A stretch of DNA of 64,000 nucleotides from Cupriavidus sp. 2SB (GTDB lineage Bacteria > Pseudomonadota > Gammaproteobacteria > Burkholderiales > Burkholderiaceae), in contig NZ_SCMX01000013.1 in the NCBI RefSeq assembly GCF_005503625.1, positions 1 through 64,000 of the forward strand, in the 5' to 3' direction. Shown here piece by piece: positions 1 through 8,392 of the stretch. The translations under genes and the position numbers were made by a program. Numbering within the stretch: the first letter of the stretch is position 1; every line of letters begins with the position of its first letter. A model generated the notes under the pieces. It was not told where the DNA came from and ran no database searches. It saw nothing but the letters and a program-made list of their open reading frames with translations.

Positions 1-182
1 CACGTACGCAGTGTCCTACAAGGGTAAATACCGATACGGCAACTTGGTGCGATGCACGAAAGGCAGGTGTTTGAAGCGCCATGACGCATTGCGTGCAGGA
101 CGGTGCTACCATCGCTGACTGCCCGGTCGGTCAATGATGTGAAGCCATCACAAGCCGTCCGTATCTGCTCCGCCCCGTTCCC
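1..182. other. Intergenic start of window
   Basis: No credible coding region is visible here. This is probably the upstream region of the deacetylase gene. I could not assign a promoter with confidence, and the neighbouring gene lies outside the window. Confidence 0.4.
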
Positions 183-1130
183 ATGTTCGCCTTCTACGCC
201 GACCACTTCGTCCTGCCGCTGCCTCCCGGCCATCGGTTCCCGATGCGCAAATACAGCATGCTGCGCGATGCCGTGGTCCGAGAGGTGCCGGGCTTGGTGC
301 TGCATGAAGCCCCACGAGCCGACGATAGCGACCTGACGTTGGCCCACACCCCTGCGTATGTTGCTGAAGTCTCATCCGGACAACTCGATGCCGCGCGTCA
401 GCGCGAGATCGGTTTTCCGTGGTCCCATGAAATGGTGGAGCGCTCTCGACGTTCGGCCGGTGCCACGATTGCCGCATGCCAGACCGCACTCACGCAGGGC
501 ATCGCCGTGAACCTTGCCGGCGGCACGCACCATGCCTATGCCGACAAGGGCGGCGGTTTCTGTGTGTTCAACGATGCCGCCATCGCCGCGCGTCGATTGC
601 AGCGTGATGGCGCCGTGCGTCGCGTGGCCGTGATCGACCTCGATGTCCATCAGGGCAATGGCACTGCATCGATTTTGCGGGACGATTCCAGCATCTTCAC
701 GCTCTCGCTGCATGGCGAGAAGAACTACCCCTTCCGCAAGGAAGCGAGCGATCTCGACGTAGGCCTGCCCGATGGGTGCGACGACGATACGTACATGGCG
801 GCGCTCGCCGGCGCGCTCGACATGCTTCATGCCCGCTTTGCTCCCGACCTGCTGATCTATCTGGCCGGCGCCGATCCCCATGAAGACGATCGACTGGGGC
901 GCCTGCGGCTGACCATGGCGGGCCTGGCGCGACGCGACAAGATGGTGTTCGACTTCGCGCTGTCGCAACGTCTTCCCGTTGCGGTGGCAATGGCCGGTGG
1001 CTATGGCAACCAGATCGAAAACACCGTGGCTGTGCATACGCAGACGGTGGCTCTGGCTGCGCAGTATCATGCGCGCCATTCGACAGAAAGCTGCGTGCAA
1101 GATGCAGCGGCCTTTGTCACCGCATCATGA
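183..1130 (+). CDS. Histone deacetylase-like amidohydrolase
   Basis: A 315-residue class II-type bacterial HDAC family protein, a zinc hydrolase that removes acetyl groups from acetyl-lysine, acetylpolyamines or similar amides; the substrate is not predictable. The catalytic pair H116-H117 lies in GGTHHAY. The charge-relay Asp D152 and zinc ligands D154 and H156 lie in VIDLDVHQGNG, and the third zinc ligand is D231 in LAGADPHEDD. The late GGYG motif carrying the family's Gly-Tyr element is also present. Length is normal and every active-site residue is in place, so the enzyme should be active. The ATG opens directly at the conserved N-terminal FYADHF segment. A 129-bp gap separates it from the thioesterase, so co-transcription is possible but unproven. 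Confidence 0.88.
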   Translation: MFAFYADHFVLPLPPGHRFPMRKYSMLRDAVVREVPGLVLHEAPRADDSDLTLAHTPAYVAEVSSGQLDAARQREIGFPWSHEMVERSRRSAGATIAACQTALTQGIAVNLAGGTHHAYADKGGGFCVFNDAAIAARRLQRDGAVRRVAVIDLDVHQGNGTASILRDDSSIFTLSLHGEKNYPFRKEASDLDVGLPDGCDDDTYMAALAGALDMLHARFAPDLLIYLAGADPHEDDRLGRLRLTMAGLARRDKMVFDFALSQRLPVAVAMAGGYGNQIENTVAVHTQTVALAAQYHARHSTESCVQDAAAFVTAS

Positions 1131-1259
1131 CTTTGTTGCAGTCATCGCAAAAAGTTTGGAACCTTGCGGCGTGCCGCGTGCTCATACGAACTTTCGTGTG
1201 GCGTCGGCAGCGCTATCCCACTGGCCTGTTGCCGTTGTAGTCCGACTGACTTCCTCTCG

Positions 1260-1727
1260 ATGAAGCCCGAACCTGCTCACCGCTCCGCGTACAAGCACTT
1301 CCAGCCGATCACCACACGTTGGATGGATAACGATGTCTATGGCCACGTGAATAACGTTGTCTACTACAGTTATTTCGATACGGTCGTGAACACGTACCTG
1401 ATTCATGCGGGTGCATTGGATATCGAAGCAGGCAGCACTATCGGATTGGTGATCGAGACGCAGTGCAATTATTTCTCGTCGCTGACTTTCCCGGACACGG
1501 TGGTGGCCGGATTGCGTGTGGCGAAGCTTGGCAAGACGAGCGTGCGCTACGAGGTGGGGCTGTTTCGCGGGGATGACGAGATCGCTGCGGCGCAGGGCCA
1601 TTTCGTGCACGTCTACGTGGATCGCGAGACGCGGAGGCCGGTGGCGTTGCCGCAGCCGTTGCGCCAGGCACTTGAGAGGCTGGTCGTGAACCAGCCCCAT
1701 GACAACAACGCAGTGAACAAGAACTAA
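1260..1727 (+). CDS. Acyl-CoA thioesterase (4HBT hotdog family)
   Basis: A 155-residue single hotdog-fold protein of the 4-hydroxybenzoyl-CoA/YbgC-type thioesterase family, which hydrolyses acyl-CoA thioesters in the cytoplasm. The signature [13 protein letters not shown] near residues 19-31 contains the catalytic Asp and the downstream His-Val-Asn-Asn typical of the family. I chose the ATG at 1260, which gives the usual family length; a reading frame continues upstream to 1164 but carries no homology. The stop is followed 14 bp later by the nitroreductase start with an AAGGAGA ribosome-binding site between them, so the two genes are probably co-transcribed. The specific acyl-CoA substrate cannot be read from sequence. 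Confidence 0.85.
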   Translation: MKPEPAHRSAYKHFQPITTRWMDNDVYGHVNNVVYYSYFDTVVNTYLIHAGALDIEAGSTIGLVIETQCNYFSSLTFPDTVVAGLRVAKLGKTSVRYEVGLFRGDDEIAAAQGHFVHVYVDRETRRPVALPQPLRQALERLVVNQPHDNNAVNKN

Positions 1728-1741
1728 GGAGACCGCCAAGT

Positions 1742-2437
1742 ATGTCGAACCCCGATGAGGCAGCCTGCGTCGATCGCGCCATCACCACGCGTCGATCGGT
1801 GCGCGCATTCCTGGATACGCCAGTGCCGCGCCAGACCATCGAAGACATCCTGGCCGTGGCCAGCCGTGCGCCTTCGGGCACGAATACGCAGCCGTGGAAG
1901 GTCTACGTACTGTCTGGCGACGCCAAGGTGCGTTTCTGCACCGATGTGCTGACGGCATACGACGATCCTGAACGCGATGCCAAGTATCGCGAGGAATATC
2001 CGTACTACCCGCGTGAGTGGGTCGATCCCTACCTGGCGCGCCGCCGAAAGGTGGGCTGGGACTTGTACAGCCTGCTCGATATCCGCCGCGAGGATAAATC
2101 GCGCATGCACGAGCAGCACGCGCGCAACTTCCGTTTCTTTGATGCGCCGGTCGGACTGATCTTCACCATCGATCGCATCATGGAGCAGGGAAGTTGGCTG
2201 GATTACGGCATGTTCCTCCAGAGCATCATGGTGGCGGCGCGCGCACGTGGGCTCGATACGTGTCCGCAGGCGGCTTTCACGCAGTTTCATCGCATCATCA
2301 AGGAACACCTGAAACTGACCGATGAGGAGATGGTGGTGTGCGGCATGTCCCTCGGCTTTGCCGATCCCGATGCTACGGCCAACCAGTTGATGACGGAGCG
2401 TGAACCAGTTGGACAGTTCGCGCGTTTTCTGTCCTGA
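1742..2437 (+). CDS. Nitroreductase family protein
   Basis: A 231-residue FMN-dependent nitroreductase-fold protein. The N-terminal RRSVRAFLDTPVPR and ASRAPSGTNTQPWKVYV segments form the FMN-binding region, with the Arg-Ser-Arg phosphate contacts and the Ser-x-x-N-x-Q-P-W motif. The C-terminal VVCGMSLGFADPDA is also typical. Members reduce nitroaromatics, quinones or enones with NAD(P)H in the cytoplasm. A well-placed AAGGAGA precedes the ATG. It sits just after the thioesterase gene, which suggests a shared transcript, but the physiological substrate is unknown. Confidence 0.88.
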   Translation: MSNPDEAACVDRAITTRRSVRAFLDTPVPRQTIEDILAVASRAPSGTNTQPWKVYVLSGDAKVRFCTDVLTAYDDPERDAKYREEYPYYPREWVDPYLARRRKVGWDLYSLLDIRREDKSRMHEQHARNFRFFDAPVGLIFTIDRIMEQGSWLDYGMFLQSIMVAARARGLDTCPQAAFTQFHRIIKEHLKLTDEEMVVCGMSLGFADPDATANQLMTEREPVGQFARFLS

Positions 2438-2509
2438 CTTAATCCGCTGGCGAAACCTTTCGGTATCGCCGGGAGTAGTTGCACTTTGTTGTATTTGTGG
2501 TAGCGAGTG

Positions 2510-2585
2510 AATGACTTAAGCGGCTCATTTTTCATAATGTGGAAATGTTTGTAATTCCAACTTTAAAGAGCCGCTGTAAGTCATT
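2510..2585. repeat. Long inverted repeat in AT-rich intergenic gap
   Basis: The left arm (2510-2526, AATGACTTAAGCGGCTC) and right arm (2568-2585, GAGCCGCTGTAAGTCATT) are reverse complements apart from one inserted base. They are separated by a 41-base AT-rich loop. The surrounding 2440-2640 gap is much richer in A+T than neighbouring genes. It may be a transcript-ending hairpin after the nitroreductase gene, a protein-binding site, or a mobile-element remnant. Confidence 0.6.
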
Positions 2586-2589
2586 AATC

Positions 2590-2618
2590 TTGCTATAGAT
2601 TTCTTAATTTTCTAAACT
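2590..2618 (+). promoter_or_regulatory. Candidate sigma-70 promoter for pbpG
   Basis: TTGCTA (2590-2595), a 17-base spacer and TAAACT (2613-2618) lie about 30 bases before the start codon, immediately after the inverted repeat. The match is fair and the context AT-rich; assigned by eye only. Confidence 0.4.
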
Positions 2619-2649
2619 AGCGCCATTCCGCAGCCGCGCTGAGCAGACC

Positions 2650-3852
2650 ATGTTCCGGACCGAATCCTTTATGTCTCGACTCTTCGGCCTTCCCCAACTG
2701 ACGGCCTTTGCCACCACGGCATTGGTGTCCGTTGCCTTGATGACCGCACCGGTAGCGTACGCAGCGACGAAGTCGACTGCGACGAAATCGTCGGCCAAAA
2801 AGACCGAAAAAGTTTCAAAATCCGCTAAATCCGTAAAATCCTCGAAGAAGACTGCAGCCGTTAGTGCCGCGCCGTCCTCGCGCAAGGTGATTGTCGTGAA
2901 GAACGGCAAGCGCACCGTGGTGGCCAGCCGTGCCGCCCCGGTCCGTGCCGCGTTCGTGCCGGCCAAACCGTCGTTGGGCGAGGCCATGGGCCTGCGCGAT
3001 ACCGATGACGCGCTGTCGCTGCGTTCGTCCGTCGCCCTGGTGCTGGATCAAAACACCAACGAGGTGCTGTTCCAAAAGAATTCCACGGCCGTGCTGCCCA
3101 TCGCCTCCATTACCAAGCTGATGACGGCGCTGGTGGTGATGGATTCCCGGTTGCCGATGGATGAAATGCTGACGGTTTCCGAGGATGACCGGGATACCGA
3201 GAAACACAGCAGCTCGCGCCTGCGCTTTGGGACCACGCTGACGCGCCATGAGATGCTGCTGCTCGCGCTGATGTCGTCCGAGAACCGCGCCGCGTCCGTG
3301 CTGGGCCGCAGCTATCCGGGTGGCCTGCCGGCGTTTGTAAGCGCGATGAACAAGAAGGCGCGCGAACTGGGCATGAACGACAGCCACTTCGTCGACTCCA
3401 GCGGGTTGTCGAGCAGTAACGTCTCCAGTGCGATGGACCTGGCGCGCCTGGTCAATGCGGCGTATCGCAATCCCACTATCCGCGAGTTTTCCACGCAGAC
3501 CGAGCACGAAGTGAATGTGCTGGGCCGCTCGCAACACTACGTCAGCACGAATCGCCTGGTGCGCGGCGGCAATTGGGAAATCGGCCTGCAGAAGACCGGC
3601 TATATCTCCGAGGCCGGCCAGTGCCTGGTGATGCAGACGCGCGTCAATGATCGCAACGTGGTGATGGTGTTCCTGGATTCGGTGGGCAAGCTGTCGCGCT
3701 TTGCCGATGCCACCCGGGTGCGAAGCTGGCTTGAGCATCAGCCTCCGTCGGCAGGGGGCCAGCCTCGCCCTTTTCCTTCGACGCCCAATCTTACGCAGGG
3801 TCCTAAGTCCCCTGCGATGGTTCTGGTGTCCCATCACTCGCACGGCACCTGA
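2650..3852 (+). CDS. pbpG: D-alanyl-D-alanine endopeptidase (PBP7/PbpG-like)
   Basis: A 400-residue periplasmic serine peptidase of the S11/low-molecular-weight penicillin-binding protein family, which cleaves peptidoglycan cross-links. A signal peptide spans about residues 8-39 (LFGLPQL...APVAYA, cleaved before AT). A Lys/Ser/Ala-rich linker covers about 40-105. The catalytic triad motifs are complete: S153-I-T-K156, S210-E-N212 and K315-T-G317. The final 40 residues are Pro/Ser-rich and look disordered. The start could instead be the ATG at 2671, which gives a more conventional signal peptide. A strong bidirectional terminator follows, so the gene is probably monocistronic. Confidence 0.88.
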   Translation: MFRTESFMSRLFGLPQLTAFATTALVSVALMTAPVAYAATKSTATKSSAKKTEKVSKSAKSVKSSKKTAAVSAAPSSRKVIVVKNGKRTVVASRAAPVRAAFVPAKPSLGEAMGLRDTDDALSLRSSVALVLDQNTNEVLFQKNSTAVLPIASITKLMTALVVMDSRLPMDEMLTVSEDDRDTEKHSSSRLRFGTTLTRHEMLLLALMSSENRAASVLGRSYPGGLPAFVSAMNKKARELGMNDSHFVDSSGLSSSNVSSAMDLARLVNAAYRNPTIREFSTQTEHEVNVLGRSQHYVSTNRLVRGGNWEIGLQKTGYISEAGQCLVMQTRVNDRNVVMVFLDSVGKLSRFADATRVRSWLEHQPPSAGGQPRPFPSTPNLTQGPKSPAMVLVSHHSHGT

Positions 3853-3874
3853 TCACATTCAGATTGCTGCAACG

Positions 3875-3912
3875 AAAAACGCGCCGGGGGCCAAGCCCTC
3901 CGGCGCGTTTTT
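3875..3912. terminator. Bidirectional rho-independent terminator
   Basis: AAAAACGCGCCGG (3875-3887) pairs with CCGGCGCGTTTTT (3900-3912) around a 12-base loop. It has a T-run on the plus strand and, read in reverse, on the minus strand. It lies between the convergent pbpG and IclR genes and can serve both. Confidence 0.9.
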
Positions 3913-3942
3913 CATTGCATGGCTTGCCGAGCCGGACTGCGA

Positions 3943-4731
3943 TCAGGCCGCCACCGTATCGGGCACATAGCCCATGCCGCGCGAGATCTGCAACGCGGTT
4001 TCCTTGAGGTTCTGCAGCCAGCTATCCTGCAGCCGATCCGCGGGTGCTGACAGCGACAGGCCAGCCACCAGCCGACGCGAATCGTCGTAGATGCCGGCGG
4101 CGATGCAGCGCACGCCAAGCTCCAGTTCTTCGTTGTCGCGTGCATAACCGTTCGAGCGGACCCAGCTCAACTCGCGTTCCAGCCGGGCGATCTCGGTGAT
4201 CGACGTGCGCGTATGGCCGGCCAGGCCGGTGCGCGTGGCGTAGTTGCGTACGCGAGCCGATTCGTCAGCGGCCAAAAACAGCTTGCCGACCGAGGTCAGA
4301 TGCAGCGGCGCGCGGCCACCGATGGCGCGCACAACCTGCATGCCGGAGCGCTCGCTGTACGCGCGCTCGATATACACGATCTCATCGCCCTGGCGTACCG
4401 ACAGGTTCACGGTTTGGCCGGTGACGCGGTGCAGTGCGCGCATCGGCGCCAGCGCCGCGTCGCGCACCGACAGGCGCGCCTTGACGAGATTGCCCAACTC
4501 CAGCAGCCGCATGCCCAGGCGGTAGCTGCCTGGATCGGAACGATCGACAAAGCGGCACGCCACCATATCGTTGAGGATGCGGTGCGCGGTAGAAGGGTGC
4601 AGGCCGGTAGCCAGCGAGAGTTCCTTCAGGCTGACGGGGTCTGCGTGCTGGGCCAGCGCATCCAGTAGCGTCATCATGCGCTCGATCACCTGGATCGAGG
4701 TCTTGCCGGGTGACTTGTCTGCTTCTGCCAT
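3943..4731 (-). CDS. IclR family transcriptional regulator
   Basis: A 262-residue regulator. An N-terminal winged helix-turn-helix (about 15-75; SLKELSLATGLHPSTAHRIL contains the recognition helix) is followed by an IclR-type effector domain (about 90-255). The domain includes ERAYSERSGMQVVRAIGGRAPLH-like and CIAAGIYD elements. The ATG at 4731 is preferred over a TTG eight codons upstream. It is transcribed away from lutA across a 265-bp gap containing inverted repeats, so control of the lactate operon is a reasonable inference. Other lactate operons use LutR or LldR of the GntR family, so the effector here remains unproven. Confidence 0.87.
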   Translation of the reverse strand: MAEADKSPGKTSIQVIERMMTLLDALAQHADPVSLKELSLATGLHPSTAHRILNDMVACRFVDRSDPGSYRLGMRLLELGNLVKARLSVRDAALAPMRALHRVTGQTVNLSVRQGDEIVYIERAYSERSGMQVVRAIGGRAPLHLTSVGKLFLAADESARVRNYATRTGLAGHTRTSITEIARLERELSWVRSNGYARDNEELELGVRCIAAGIYDDSRRLVAGLSLSAPADRLQDSWLQNLKETALQISRGMGYVPDTVAA

Positions 4732-4781
4732 AGGGAAAATGTTGCCGTGCGGCAAAAATTAAGCGTCTGCCTGATTCTATC

Positions 4782-4815
4782 TCGCATTGTGAAAATTTCA
4801 ACTGGTGAAATGCGA
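4782..4815. promoter_or_regulatory. Candidate IclR operator
   Basis: GTGAAAATTTCAAC (4789-4802) is a near-palindrome resembling IclR-type sites. It is nested inside a wider inverted repeat TCGCATT (4782-4788) / AATGCGA (4809-4815). It lies about 50-80 bases upstream of the regulator's own start, as expected for autoregulation. By-eye assignment. Confidence 0.4.
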
Positions 4816-4870
4816 TTCCCGAGATTTCCTTCCAGACATTGCGCGATGAGCGGCCGCATGAAATGAAGCA

Positions 4871-4896
4871 TGCACCTCATAGAAAGGTGAGGTGCA
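4871..4896. repeat. Perfect 9-bp inverted repeat upstream of lutA
   Basis: TGCACCTCA (4871-4879) and TGAGGTGCA (4888-4896) are perfect reverse complements with an 8-base spacer, about 100 bases before the lutA start. It could be a regulator-binding palindrome or a leader hairpin; no T-run follows, so termination is unlikely. Confidence 0.5.
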
Positions 4897-4996
4897 CAGC
4901 ACCGCCCAAGGGTTTCCCCATGCACGCCGATGCCCGCAGTGGCGGGGCAGGCAGGCATAATTGCGGGGTTTCCGGGTCTGGAATAAAGGTTCAACG

Positions 4997-5722
4997 ATGC
5001 GAATCGGACTGTTCGCCACCTGTCTGGTGGACCTCATGCGTCCCGAAATCGGGTTTTCGGTGCTGAAACTGCTGGAATCGGCGGGTTATGAGGTCATGGT
5101 GCCCGAGGCGCAGACCTGCTGTGGTCAGCCTGCCTATAACTCCGGAGAACGAACCGTCTCGCGCGATCTGGCCGAGAAATTCCTGCGCGAGTTCGAGATG
5201 TTCGATTACGTGGTGGTGCCTTCAGGTTCATGCGGCGGCATGATCCGCCAGCACTATCACGACTTGCTGCGCGACGATCCCGAACTGAATGGCCGCTACG
5301 AGCGGCTGCGGGAACGGGTGTACGAACTCACCGATTTCCTGGTCAACGTGGCGAAGATCGAGTCGCTCGACTCGGGTTTTTCCGGGCACGTTACGTATCA
5401 CGATTCCTGCTCTGGGCTGCGCGAACTCGGCGTCAAGCAGCAGCCGCGCGCGCTGCTTGGCAAACTGCCCGGCGTGCAACTGACCGAGATGAAGGATTGC
5501 GAATCATGCTGCGGGTTTGGCGGCACGTTCTCGGTCAAGTACGGCAATATCTCCACGGCAATCGTTGACGAGAAATGCGCCAACATTCAGGCCAGTGGCG
5601 CGGATGCCGTGGTGCTGGGCGACCTGGGCTGCATGCTCAATATCGAAGGCCGCCTGCGGCGGTCAGGCGATTCACGCACGCGCGTGCTCCATATCGCGCA
5701 GGTGCTGGCGGGCGACGCCTGA
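4997..5722 (+). CDS. lutA: Lactate utilization protein LutA (Fe-S oxidoreductase subunit)
   Basis: A 241-residue protein of the LutA/YkgE (LldE) family. It is one subunit of the LutABC iron-sulfur complex that oxidises L-lactate to pyruvate in the cytoplasm. It carries two cysteine-rich CCG-type domains: TCCGQPAYNSG with C41-C42, then SCGGMIRQHY, and later C168-x-x-C171-C172 in CESCCGFGGTF. The ATG at 4997 begins the conserved MRIGLFATC and gives the family length. It is followed 35 bp later by lutB, so the two form an operon. The IclR gene is divergent upstream. Confidence 0.92.
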   Translation: MRIGLFATCLVDLMRPEIGFSVLKLLESAGYEVMVPEAQTCCGQPAYNSGERTVSRDLAEKFLREFEMFDYVVVPSGSCGGMIRQHYHDLLRDDPELNGRYERLRERVYELTDFLVNVAKIESLDSGFSGHVTYHDSCSGLRELGVKQQPRALLGKLPGVQLTEMKDCESCCGFGGTFSVKYGNISTAIVDEKCANIQASGADAVVLGDLGCMLNIEGRLRRSGDSRTRVLHIAQVLAGDA

Positions 5723-5757
5723 CGCGGTCACGCCAACCCAACATCGGAGCCCCCACG

Positions 5758-7167
5758 ATGCAAGTCCACAGCATGGAATTCAAGGCGCGCGCAGGCCAGA
5801 AGCTGGCCGACCAGCGCTTGCAGCAGAACCTCAAGAAGCTCTCCACGAAGTTCGTGACCGCACGCGCCGACGCCATCCGCGATATCGACTTCGATGCCAC
5901 GCGCGCCGCGCTCAAGGAGCGTCGCAACCGGGCGCTGGAAAACCTCGATGTCTGGCTCGCCACGTTCGAGGAGAACGCAACGAAGCGTGGCGCCACCGTG
6001 CTGTTCGCGGAATCCACTGCGGACGCAGCCAGGCTTGTGGCCGAGATCGCGCAGAAGCACGGCGTGAAGAAGGTCATCAAGAGCAAGTCGATGGTGACCG
6101 AGGAAATGCGGCTGAACCAGGTGCTTGGCGAGATGGGCGTGCAGAGCATCGAGACCGATCTCGGCGAGTACATCCTGCAGATCAACGATGCCGAACCGCC
6201 GTCGCACATCATTGCGCCGGTGATCCACAAGGACAAGGACGAGATTGCCGATCTCTTCGCCAAGGTCCATAACAAGCCGCGCCTGACCGATATTCCGGAG
6301 ATGACGCGCGAAGCCCGCGAGGTACTGCGTCCGGAGTTCCTGTCCGCCGACATGGGCGTGACGGGCGGCAACTTCATCATCGCGGAGACCGGCTCGGTGG
6401 CCGTGGTCACGAACGAGGGCAACGAAGGCATGTGTACGATCATGCCGCGCGTCCACGTGGCCGTGACCGGTATCGAGAAGGTGCTTCCGACGCTGGAGGA
6501 CCTGGCCACGGTGATGCGCCTGCTGCCACGCTCGGCGACCGGGCAGGCCATCTCCAACTATTTCTCGATCCTGACCGGGCCGCGCGCAGAAGGCGAGCGC
6601 GATGGTCCCGAACATATGTACTTCGTGCTGGTCGATGGGGGACGCAGCGGGCTCATCGGCGGCGAGTTTCAGGAGATGCTGCGCTGCATCCGCTGCGGGG
6701 CCTGCATGAACCATTGCCCGGTCTACCAGAAGATTGGGGGGCACGCGTATGGCTGGGTGTATCCGGGGCCGATGGGCAGCGTATTGACGCCGAGTTACGT
6801 GGGGCTGGCCAACGCCGTGGACTTGCCGCAGGCGGCTACGCTGTGCGGTGAATGCAACCGCGTGTGTCCGGCGTCGATCCCGTTGTCCGACCTGCTGCGC
6901 AAGCTACGCGAAAAGCAGATGGAGCGCGGCCTGCGGCCTTGGCAGGAGCGCATGGCGCTGCAGGTCTGGGGCTATGTGGCGCGTCGACCGGATCTCTACG
7001 CGTTCGTCACTCGCCTCGGCGCGCGGCTGATGGCGCGCATGGGCGGGCGTGGCAAACTGATTTCCCGATTGCCGATGGCCGGCAAGGGGTGGACCGATAC
7101 CCGCGACATGCCGGCCCCAAGCGGTCGCACGTTCCGAGAACTTTATAAAGAAAGGAGGGCGCGTTGA
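5758..7167 (+). CDS. lutB: Lactate utilization iron-sulfur protein LutB
   Basis: A 469-residue LutB/YkgF (LldF) family protein, the electron-transfer subunit of the lactate-oxidising complex. The N-terminal two thirds form the LUD domain (GGNFIIAETGSVAVVTNEGN is characteristic). Two [4Fe-4S] ferredoxin-type clusters follow: C310-x2-C313-x2-C316-x3-C320 and C363-x2-C366-x3-C370. The C-terminal tail is LutB-specific. The ATG at 5758 leaves 35 bp after lutA. Its last codons contain AAAGGAGGG, the ribosome-binding site of the next gene, whose start overlaps the stop by one base. Confidence 0.93.
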   Translation: MQVHSMEFKARAGQKLADQRLQQNLKKLSTKFVTARADAIRDIDFDATRAALKERRNRALENLDVWLATFEENATKRGATVLFAESTADAARLVAEIAQKHGVKKVIKSKSMVTEEMRLNQVLGEMGVQSIETDLGEYILQINDAEPPSHIIAPVIHKDKDEIADLFAKVHNKPRLTDIPEMTREAREVLRPEFLSADMGVTGGNFIIAETGSVAVVTNEGNEGMCTIMPRVHVAVTGIEKVLPTLEDLATVMRLLPRSATGQAISNYFSILTGPRAEGERDGPEHMYFVLVDGGRSGLIGGEFQEMLRCIRCGACMNHCPVYQKIGGHAYGWVYPGPMGSVLTPSYVGLANAVDLPQAATLCGECNRVCPASIPLSDLLRKLREKQMERGLRPWQERMALQVWGYVARRPDLYAFVTRLGARLMARMGGRGKLISRLPMAGKGWTDTRDMPAPSGRTFRELYKERRAR

Positions 7168-7433
7168 TGGGCGCCAATCAATCTACGCTGGCCGCGATGC
7201 GGCAGACACTCGATTCGCACATCGCCGGCCAGTTGCCGGTCAGCGAACTGGTCGCGCAATGGCGTGCTTCGGCGACGTCGCTGACGTTGCCACCGGTGTT
7301 TGGTCAGGCGATGGAAGAATTGCTGCGCCGCATGGAGATGGCTGCAGCGTTTGCGCAAGACAGCTGCTCGTTTTCGAGCACGGCCGTGACGGATCAGTTG
7401 GGAAAATGGCTGGAGAAGGCGGGGACGGTTTGA
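7167..7433 (+). CDS. Unidentified small protein coupled to lutB
   Basis: An 88-residue protein of no family I recognise, predicted soluble and largely helical, with two Met/Glu/Arg-rich helices and one cysteine near the C-terminus (DSCSFSST). It starts at the ATG of TGATG, overlapping the lutB stop by one base. A strong AAAGGAGGG sits seven bases upstream, so it is translationally coupled to lutB and very likely real. It occupies the position where lutC, which encodes the third subunit of the lactate complex, is normally found. It is far too short for LutC and lacks an LUD domain. It may be an accessory factor for the LutAB complex. Confidence 0.75.
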   Translation: MGANQSTLAAMRQTLDSHIAGQLPVSELVAQWRASATSLTLPPVFGQAMEELLRRMEMAAAFAQDSCSFSSTAVTDQLGKWLEKAGTV

Positions 7434-7456
7434 TCTGAACCTACCGCGGTAGCGCT

Positions 7457-7578
7457 CCCCTCTCCCACATCGTGGGAGAGGGGCTGGGGGAGAGAGCAGG
7501 AGGTTCTGCTTGCCGACATGCTGCAATTTGAACCGCTGGCCCTCTCCCCCGACCCCTCTCCCGCAGGCGGGAGAGGGG
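7457..7578. repeat. REP-like palindrome pair
   Basis: Two near-identical palindromes: CCCCTCTCCCAC-ATC-GTGGGAGAGGGG (7457-7483) and CCCCTCTCCCGC-AG-GCGGGAGAGGGG (7553-7578), about 70 bases apart. The same pair, including flanking CTGGCCCTCTCCCCCGA, recurs at 30818-30938, and a degenerate single unit at about 35823. Located between convergent genes, where it may also end transcription. Confidence 0.85.
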
Positions 7579-7596
7579 AGTAACTTCTAGAGTTAA

Positions 7597-8391
7597 TCAC
7601 CCCAACAACAACGCATCATCATCCAGCTGCTCGTGCCGTGTCTGCTCGAACATCTTCAGCAGATCCGGCACGTCGAGCCCCTTGCGCTGCTCGCCGGACA
7701 CGTCGAGCACGACCTGCCCCTGGTGCAGCATGACCGTGCGCTGTCCATAGTCCAGCGCCTGGCGCATCGAGTGCGTGACCATCATCGTGGTCAGCTTGCT
7801 TTCCTCGACGATGCGCGCGGTCAGTTCCAGCACGAACGCTGCAGTCTTTGGGTCCAGCGCGGCGGTGTGCTCGTCGAGCAGCAGAATGCGCGACGGCTGC
7901 AGTGATGCCATCAGCAGGCTCACTGCCTGACGCTGGCCGCCCGAAAGCAGACCAATACGGTCCGTCAGGCGATTTTCCAGGCCGAGGTTCAGCAAGCGCA
8001 GCTTGTCGCGGAACAACTCGCGCGAGGGCTTGTTCAGCGCCGGGCGGAAGCCGCGACGCGAGCCGCGTGCCATGGCCAGCGCCATGTTCTCCTCGATCGT
8101 CAGCGCCTCGCACGTACCGGCCATCGGGTCCTGGAACACGCGCGCCACCAGATGGGCGCGATCCCAGGCCGGCTGGCGCGTCACGTCGGTGTCATCGATC
8201 ATGATCCGGCCGGTGTCGACCATCGTGTCGCCGCTCACCGCGTTGAGGAACGTGGACTTGCCCGCGCCGTTCGAGCCGATCACGGCGACGAACTGGCCCG
8301 CCGGGATTTCCAGGCTCAGACCGCGCAGCGCGCGGTTCTCGATTGGCGTGCCCGGGTTGAACGTGAGTTTCAGGTTTTCAGCGCGCAACAT
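7597..8391 (-). CDS. ABC transporter ATP-binding protein
   Basis: A 264-residue ATPase of an ABC importer. Walker A is GSNGAGKST, the ABC signature LLSGGQRQAV, Walker B ILLLDEHTAALDP (H follows the catalytic Glu), and the switch is MMVTHSMRQAL. The ATG at 8391 lies one base after the permease stop codon with GGAGG just upstream, so it is translationally coupled. A reading frame extends five codons upstream, but that start would sit inside the permease gene. It completes a three-gene uptake system with the permease and binding protein; this family includes the streptococcal tryptophan importer type. The substrate here is not determinable. Confidence 0.9.
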   Translation of the reverse strand: MLRAENLKLTFNPGTPIENRALRGLSLEIPAGQFVAVIGSNGAGKSTFLNAVSGDTMVDTGRIMIDDTDVTRQPAWDRAHLVARVFQDPMAGTCEALTIEENMALAMARGSRRGFRPALNKPSRELFRDKLRLLNLGLENRLTDRIGLLSGGQRQAVSLLMASLQPSRILLLDEHTAALDPKTAAFVLELTARIVEESKLTTMMVTHSMRQALDYGQRTVMLHQGQVVLDVSGEQRKGLDVPDLLKMFEQTRHEQLDDDALLLG

Positions 8392-8392
8392 G

